Shown: positions 59,622 through 64,000 of the stretch, piece by piece
How the letters are laid out: each line of letters starts with the position of its first letter
Position numbering within the stretch: position 1 is the stretch's first letter
Assembly: GCF_044803115.1 (NCBI RefSeq)
Contig: NZ_CP085224.1
Coordinates: forward strand, 1,550,001 to 1,614,000
DNA length: 64,000 nucleotides
Source of the DNA: Caenispirillum salinarum_A
Lineage (GTDB): Bacteria > Pseudomonadota > Alphaproteobacteria > Rhodospirillales > Rhodospirillaceae
Reading direction: 5' to 3'
Program-made: the position numbers and the translations under genes
Notes under the pieces: model-generated
Databases searched by the model: none
Seen by the model: only the letters and a program-made list of their open reading frames with translations
Told to the model about the DNA's origin: nothing

Positions 59622-60320
59622 TCAGGCGTCGACGGGGCCGATGCGCGGGCTCCAATCCTCCACGGCATTCCGCTCCAGGCGCTTGGCGGCGATCTTGCGC
59701 CAGCCCTTGGCCAGTTCGGGAAGGCCGGCGATGGCCTCCAGGTCCGCGCGGTTCAGCGTGTCGACGTAGAGCACATGCAGGATGCGGGCGAGGGTCCAGT
59801 CCGGGTTCGGGCGGGCCTCCAGCACCAGCCGGTCGCCCGGTGCGACCATGCCCGGCTCCAGCACGCGGTAGTACCAGCCGGACCGGCCGGTGTCCTGCAC
59901 CTGTTTCGCCATGTCCTTGCGGTCGAAGCGCTGGTTGAGCTTGCTGCACGGCTGGCGCCCCTGGCTCACCTGCACGCGCGCGGTGCCCAGCCGGAAGACG
60001 TCGCCGGCGCAAACGGTTTCTTCCGTGATGCCGCTGGTGGAAATGTTCTCGCCGAACGCCCCCACCTCGGCCAGGAACGACGGCGCCGGGGCGAGGTCGG
60101 TGATCCAGGCGGCATAGTGGTCGCGGGGATAGTGGTGGATGGCCTTGTCCGCGTCGCCGTGGACGGTCGGGTCGCCCACCTGGTCGCCGGCGAGACCCTC
60201 AGGCGTCACCGCCACAGGCTCAGAAACCGGGTAGCGCGCGGCAATGGAACTGGTGTTGCCCTTGGGCCCGAAGGCGCGGGGGGTGCCGGTCAACACGGCG
60301 TCGATGCGGATGTCGGTCAT
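59622..60320 (-). CDS. MOSC-domain protein, YiiM-like
   Basis: 232 residues. MOSC core: DLAPAPSFLAEVGAFGENISTSGITEETVCAGDVFRLGTARVQVSQGRQPCSKLNQRFD, with the conserved Cys of RQPCSK as the sulfur-carrying residue. YiiM-type proteins act on N-hydroxylated compounds with molybdenum cofactor. It is inserted between the exonuclease and helicase of the repair set, on the same strand as the exonuclease, with a 39-nt gap. Not part of the known four-gene set, so its presence there is unexplained. Confidence 0.92.
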   Translation of the reverse strand: MTDIRIDAVLTGTPRAFGPKGNTSSIAARYPVSEPVAVTPEGLAGDQVGDPTVHGDADKAIHHYPRDHYAAWITDLAPAPSFLAEVGAFGENISTSGITEETVCAGDVFRLGTARVQVSQGRQPCSKLNQRFDRKDMAKQVQDTGRSGWYYRVLEPGMVAPGDRLVLEARPNPDWTLARILHVLYVDTLNRADLEAIAGLPELAKGWRKIAAKRLERNAVEDWSPRIGPVDA

Positions 60321-60421
60321 GGTCTGGATGCCTTGTGAAGCCCGTATGGAAGATGGGGCCGGGGCTGAAGAAGGTCCAGGGCCACTTTCCTTTGCCCACC
60401 GGAATGCCCATTTTCGCCGCC

Positions 60422-62848
60422 ATGACTTCCGCCGACAGCCTGCCGAAACCCCTCGCCGACTGGTTCGCCGCCCACGGCTGGACGCCCCACCCCCACCAGC
60501 GCGCCATGCTGGACGCCGCGCGGGCGGGGCAGAGTGTGCTGCTGATCGCCCCGACGGGCGGCGGCAAGACCCTGGCGGGCTTCCTGCCGAGCCTCGCGGA
60601 CCTGACGGAGGCCCCGCGCGACGGGCTGCACACGCTGTATATCTCGCCCTTGAAGGCCCTGGCGCAGGACGTCCACCGCAACCTGACGCGGCCCATCGAA
60701 GAGGCCGGCCTGCCCATCACCCACGAGACCCGCACGGGCGACACGCCGTCCGCCAAGCGCCAGCGCCAGAAGCAGCGCCCGCCGGACATGCTGATGACCA
60801 CGCCGGAAAGCCTGGCGCTCATGCTGGCCGCACCCGATGCGGAGCGCGTGTTCGGCGGCCTGGAATGCATCATCGTCGACGAGCTGCACGCGCTTGCCGG
60901 CACCAAGCGCGGCGACCAGCTGGCACTCGGCCTCTCCCGCCTGCGGAGCCTGCGGCCGGGATTGCGGGCGGTGGGGCTGTCGGCCACCGTCGCCCGGCCA
61001 AAGGAGTTGGCGAGGCACGTCGCGCCGGATGCCCGCATCATCCACGGCGAGGGCGGGGTGATGCCCGACGTGGGAATCCTCGACGCCGCCAAGGACCCGC
61101 CCTGGGCCGGGCACATGGCCCACCACGCCATGCCCGAGGTGATGGAGTGCATCCGCGCCCACCGCACCACGCTGGTCTTCGTCAACACCCGCGCGCAAGG
61201 GGAGATTGTCTTCCAGAGCCTGTGGAAGCTCAACGACGAGGCCCTGCCCATCGCGCTCCACCACGGATCGCTGGCCGTGGAGCAGCGCCGCAAGGTGGAG
61301 GCCGCCATGGCCGCCGGCAAGCTCCGCGCGGTGGTGGCGACAAGCTCGCTGGATCTCGGCATCGACTGGGGCTCGGTGGACCTGGTGGTGCAGATCGGCG
61401 CGCCCAAGGGCTCGGCGCGGCTGATCCAGCGCATCGGCCGGGCCAACCATCGGCTTGATGCGCCCTCCAAGGCCCTGCTGGTCCCCGGCAACCGCTTTGA
61501 ATACCTGGAGTGCGAGGCCGCGCTTGACGCCATGCGGGCGGGAGAACTGGACGATCCGCCGCCGCGCGACGGCGCGCTGGACGTGCTCGCCCAGCACATC
61601 ATGGGCACCGCCTGCGCCGGGCCGTTCCATCCCGACGCGCTGTATGCCGAGGTGCGCGCCGCCGCGCCCTATGCGGCCCTGGCGCGCGAAACCTTCGACG
61701 CGGTGGTCCGCTTCGTGCGCGATGGCGGGTATGCGCTGAAGGTCTACGACCAGTACCGCCGCCTCGCACCGCTCAAGGACGGCCGGCTGAAGGTCGCCAA
61801 CCCCCGGTTCGTCCGCGACTGGCGCATGAACGTCGGCACCATCGTGGAGGCGGAAACGCTCAAGGTGCGCCTCGGGCGCGGGCCGTACCTGGGCGAGGTG
61901 GAGGAATACTTCGTCATGGGCCTGGAGCCCGGCGATACCTTCATCTTCGCCGGCCAGAGCTTGCGGTTCGAGGGCGTGCGCGAGATGACCGTCATGGCGT
62001 CGAAGGCGCCCGGCAAGGACCCCAAGGTGCCGGCCTACGTGGGCGGGCGGCTGCCGATCTCCCAGCGGCTGGCGGACCGGGTGGTGGCGATCCTCACCGA
62101 CCCCGCCCGCCGCGCTGCCCTGCCGCCGGCGGTGCGGGAATGGGCGGATATCCAGGCCGCGCGCTCCAGCCTGCCCCGGCCCGGCGCTCTGCTGGTGGAG
62201 ACCTTCCCGCGCCAGGGGCGGGAGTTCCTGGTGGCCTACAGCCTCGCCGGCCGCAACGCCCACCAGACGCTGGGGATGCTGCTGACGCGGCGCATGGAGC
62301 GCATGAAACTGAAGCCGCTGGGCTTCGTCGCCAACGACTACGCCATCGCGGTCTGGAGCGTGAACAGCGCGGCGGAGGACATCGACCGTCTGTTTGACTA
62401 CGACATCCTGGGCGACGACCTGGAGGACTGGATGGCCGAGAGCCCCATGCTCAAGCGCGCCTTCCGTCAGGTGGCCGTGATCTCGGGCCTCGTGCAGCGG
62501 CGCGTGGCGGGGGCGGAGAAATCGGGCAAGCAGATGACCTTCAACTCCGACCTCATTTACGACGTGCTGCGCAAATACGATCCCGAGCATGTTCTCCTGC
62601 GCGCCACGCGGGCCGATGCGGAAGGCGGGCTGATCGACCTGCACAGGCTGACCGACATGCTCTATAAGGCGCAGGGACACTTAGACCACCGCCGGCTCGC
62701 GCGGGTGTCTCCGCTGGCCGTGCCGGTGCTTCTGGATATCGGGAAGGAAAACATGGCGGGCGCCATTCTGGATGATCTGTTGGACGACGCGGCGGCGGAG
62801 CTGATCGCCGAGGCCACGCAACCGTTTGCGGCGGAGGCGCGGGGCTGA
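60422..62848 (+). CDS. Ligase-associated DEXH helicase (Lhr-Core type)
   Basis: 808 residues from the ATG at 60422. Q/I: PHPHQRAMLDAARAGQSVLLIAPTGGGKTLAGFLPSLADL (Walker A near 42); Ia, TLYISPLKALAQDV; II, IIVDELHALAGTKRGDQLALGLSRL; III, VGLSATVA; V, AVVATSSLDLGIDWGSVDLVVQIGAPKGSARLIQRIGRANHRLD. The C-terminal part (FVRDWRMNVGTIVEAETLKVRL; MEFVAYSL-type strands) is the Lhr winged-helix/beta-barrel region. A 3'-5' ssDNA translocase. Divergent from the MOSC gene; overlaps pdeM by TGATG. An upstream ATG at 60335 would add 29 residues. Confidence 0.93.
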   Translation: MTSADSLPKPLADWFAAHGWTPHPHQRAMLDAARAGQSVLLIAPTGGGKTLAGFLPSLADLTEAPRDGLHTLYISPLKALAQDVHRNLTRPIEEAGLPITHETRTGDTPSAKRQRQKQRPPDMLMTTPESLALMLAAPDAERVFGGLECIIVDELHALAGTKRGDQLALGLSRLRSLRPGLRAVGLSATVARPKELARHVAPDARIIHGEGGVMPDVGILDAAKDPPWAGHMAHHAMPEVMECIRAHRTTLVFVNTRAQGEIVFQSLWKLNDEALPIALHHGSLAVEQRRKVEAAMAAGKLRAVVATSSLDLGIDWGSVDLVVQIGAPKGSARLIQRIGRANHRLDAPSKALLVPGNRFEYLECEAALDAMRAGELDDPPPRDGALDVLAQHIMGTACAGPFHPDALYAEVRAAAPYAALARETFDAVVRFVRDGGYALKVYDQYRRLAPLKDGRLKVANPRFVRDWRMNVGTIVEAETLKVRLGRGPYLGEVEEYFVMGLEPGDTFIFAGQSLRFEGVREMTVMASKAPGKDPKVPAYVGGRLPISQRLADRVVAILTDPARRAALPPAVREWADIQAARSSLPRPGALLVETFPRQGREFLVAYSLAGRNAHQTLGMLLTRRMERMKLKPLGFVANDYAIAVWSVNSAAEDIDRLFDYDILGDDLEDWMAESPMLKRAFRQVAVISGLVQRRVAGAEKSGKQMTFNSDLIYDVLRKYDPEHVLLRATRADAEGGLIDLHRLTDMLYKAQGHLDHRRLARVSPLAVPVLLDIGKENMAGAILDDLLDDAAAELIAEATQPFAAEARG

Positions 62849-63546
62849 TGCTGGTCAACGGAGCCATGGTCCTGCCCGACCCCTCGGGCGCGCTGTTCTG
62901 GCCCAAGGAACAGACCCTGGTGGTCGCCGACATGCACCTGGAAAAGGCGGCGACGCTGGCCCGGCGCGGGGCGGGTTTCCTGCCGCCCTACGACACGCGC
63001 GAGACCCTGCGCCTGCTGGAGGGCCTCATGCGCCGCCATGCGCCGAAGCGGCTGATCGCGCTGGGCGATGCCTTCCATGACGCAAAGGCAGCTCATGGAC
63101 TGACGGAGGCGGATGCCGCGCGCCTGCGCAAGCTGACGGCGGCGACGGAGTGGATCTGGATCACCGGCAATCACGATCCCGTCGCGCCCCTGCACCTGGG
63201 CGGCCGGGCGGAAGAGGTGGCGGAGATCGGCCCCCTGGTCTTCCGCCACGACCCGCAGCCCGCAACGGGCCTGCGCAGCGCGGACGGAGAGGTCGCCGGG
63301 CACCTTCATCCCAAGGCGGCGGTGACGGTGCGCGGCCAGCGCCTGAGCCGCCCGTGCTTCGTGACCGACACGCGGCGCCTGGTGCTGCCGGCCTTCGGGA
63401 CATTCACGGGCGGGCTGGACGTGTTCGACCCCGCGATCCGGGGCCTGTTCCGCCGCGACTTCACGGTGTTCCTGACGGGCCGCGACAAGGTCCACAGCTT
63501 CCCCGCCGGCCGCCTGGAGCGCGGCGAGGAGACCGTCAGGCGCTGA
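62848..63546 (+). CDS. pdeM: Ligase-associated DNA damage response phosphoesterase PdeM
   Basis: 232 residues, metallophosphoesterase. LVVADMHLEKAATLARRGAGFLPPYDTRETLRLLEGL (motif I), RLIALGDAFHDAKA (II), IWITGNHDPVAPLHLGG (III, GNHD) and VAGHLHPKAAV (V). Completes the four-gene repair set with ligase, exonuclease and helicase. Start by TGATG overlap with the helicase. Its stop overlaps the convergent last gene by 11 bp. Confidence 0.93.
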   Translation: MLVNGAMVLPDPSGALFWPKEQTLVVADMHLEKAATLARRGAGFLPPYDTRETLRLLEGLMRRHAPKRLIALGDAFHDAKAAHGLTEADAARLRKLTAATEWIWITGNHDPVAPLHLGGRAEEVAEIGPLVFRHDPQPATGLRSADGEVAGHLHPKAAVTVRGQRLSRPCFVTDTRRLVLPAFGTFTGGLDVFDPAIRGLFRRDFTVFLTGRDKVHSFPAGRLERGEETVRR

Positions 63547-63967
63547 GGTTGATGCCGCCGCCGGACAGGGCCGCGCCGTGGCGGGCGTGCAGGGCGGTCA
63601 GCCGCGTGCTGGCGTCGTCGAGGTGGCGGGCGGCGCCCATGGCCCGCTCGAACCCGGACGCCTGGTTCAGCGGTCCCCGGTCGAAGGAGGCGCCCACCGT
63701 AAGCGCCAGGAACGACGCGCCCGTCAGCGCGCGGGAGGCCTGGCCGAACAGGTCGGTAAAGCCCTTCCGCTCGGCGAAGGGTTCGCCGGGCAGGGCGCGG
63801 CGACCGAACTCCTGCTCCATGTCGCGGACGACCGCGTTGATCTCGGCCGACAGGTGCTCGACCGTTCCGGCCACGGCGCGGGCGAGCGATCCCGACATCA
63901 TCCACAGCGATGCGGTGGGGCGCAGGGCCTCCATGATCATGTCCGCCGTCTCCAGGCGGCGGGCCAT
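63536..63967 (-). CDS. Unrecognised 143-residue protein
   Basis: Begins MARRLETADMIMEALRPTAS and is helical, with an Ala/Gly-rich second half (SRALTGASFLALTVGASF, GFERAMGAARHLDDAS). No domain recognised and no membrane helix of normal length; the pattern could suit a phasin-like or bacteriohemerythrin-like helical protein, but I cannot support either. AGGAGG is 5 nt before the ATG at 63967. The last 11 bp overlap pdeM on the opposite strand. Confidence 0.7.
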   Translation of the reverse strand: MARRLETADMIMEALRPTASLWMMSGSLARAVAGTVEHLSAEINAVVRDMEQEFGRRALPGEPFAERKGFTDLFGQASRALTGASFLALTVGASFDRGPLNQASGFERAMGAARHLDDASTRLTALHARHGAALSGGGINLSA

Positions 63968-64000
63968 GAACTCCTCCTGCATCTGGCGTCGAGTGCTTTC

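Noticed and set aside
1..64000. CRISPR arrays, tRNA/rRNA genes, insertion sequences or prophage genes
   Set aside because: No array of short regular repeats, no tRNA-like cloverleaf in the intergenic segments I read, and no transposase, integrase or phage protein among the frames. The only tandem repeat is the two-unit element at 36949-37480.

Overview
The window reads as one continuous piece of bacterial chromosome with high GC and dense coding, and I place it in the Alphaproteobacteria, probably near Rhodospirillales. Supporting signs are the GC-rich third codon positions, the ArsR-methyltransferase fusion heading a metF-metH operon under an AT-rich palindrome, the four ligase-associated repair genes, UvrD/PcrA, the Mla lipoprotein and periplasmic carrier, DUF2256, DUF2267 and DUF805 proteins, and a type-2-like IleRS. 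The taxonomic call is inference. I see no rRNA, tRNA, CRISPR array, transposase or phage gene.

Layout. 1-3277: the end of a PhyH-family dioxygenase, a DMT permease, a DUF2267 protein and a poxvirus-type topoisomerase IB. 3549-13324: a tightly overlapping eight-gene glycan cassette (SDR epimerase, glycoside hydrolase-epimerase fusion, radical SAM/B12 protein, GT4 enzyme, three CgeB-type glycosyltransferases, methyltransferase). 13408-18312: CBS-domain protein, DUF2256 protein, mazEF and ileS. 18651-23038: a polytopic membrane protein, then an ATP-grasp ligase followed by a 662-residue protein carrying a papain-like Gln/Cys/His/Asn pattern. 23278-36919: ferritin-like protein, PQQ-type sugar dehydrogenase, EttA, DUF805, zinc alcohol dehydrogenase, YihY-SbcD-SbcC, uracil/xanthine permease. 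36949-37480: two tandem repeats, each with a 27-codon gene on the minus strand whose Shine-Dalgarno is complementary to the RNA's own 3' region. 37497-45936: UvrD, TPR protein, thioesterase, diguanylate cyclase, CLC protein with CBS domains, parD with a frameshifted parE, Spo0M. 46102-51685: sahR-metF-metH with its operator. 51933-56868: mlaA-mlaC, a small ferritin-like protein, prmA, a 57-residue protein and an MFS permease. 56965-63546: DNA ligase, MBL exonuclease, a MOSC protein, DEXH helicase and PdeM phosphoesterase. The last gene is an unknown 143-residue protein.

How the genes work together. The clearest unit is methionine/SAM recycling: SahR sits first in an operon with methylenetetrahydrofolate reductase and cobalamin-dependent methionine synthase, and its operator fills the spacer of the only good promoter in front. 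The glycan cassette has stop/start overlaps at almost every junction, so its sugar-forming, methylating and transferring enzymes probably build one surface oligosaccharide. The ligase-helicase-nuclease-phosphoesterase set is a recurrent bacterial repair cluster.

The best candidates for something undescribed are the tandem micro-gene repeats at 36949-37480, which have the architecture of a type I toxin-like RNA, and the ATP-grasp/papain-like pair at 19757-23038.
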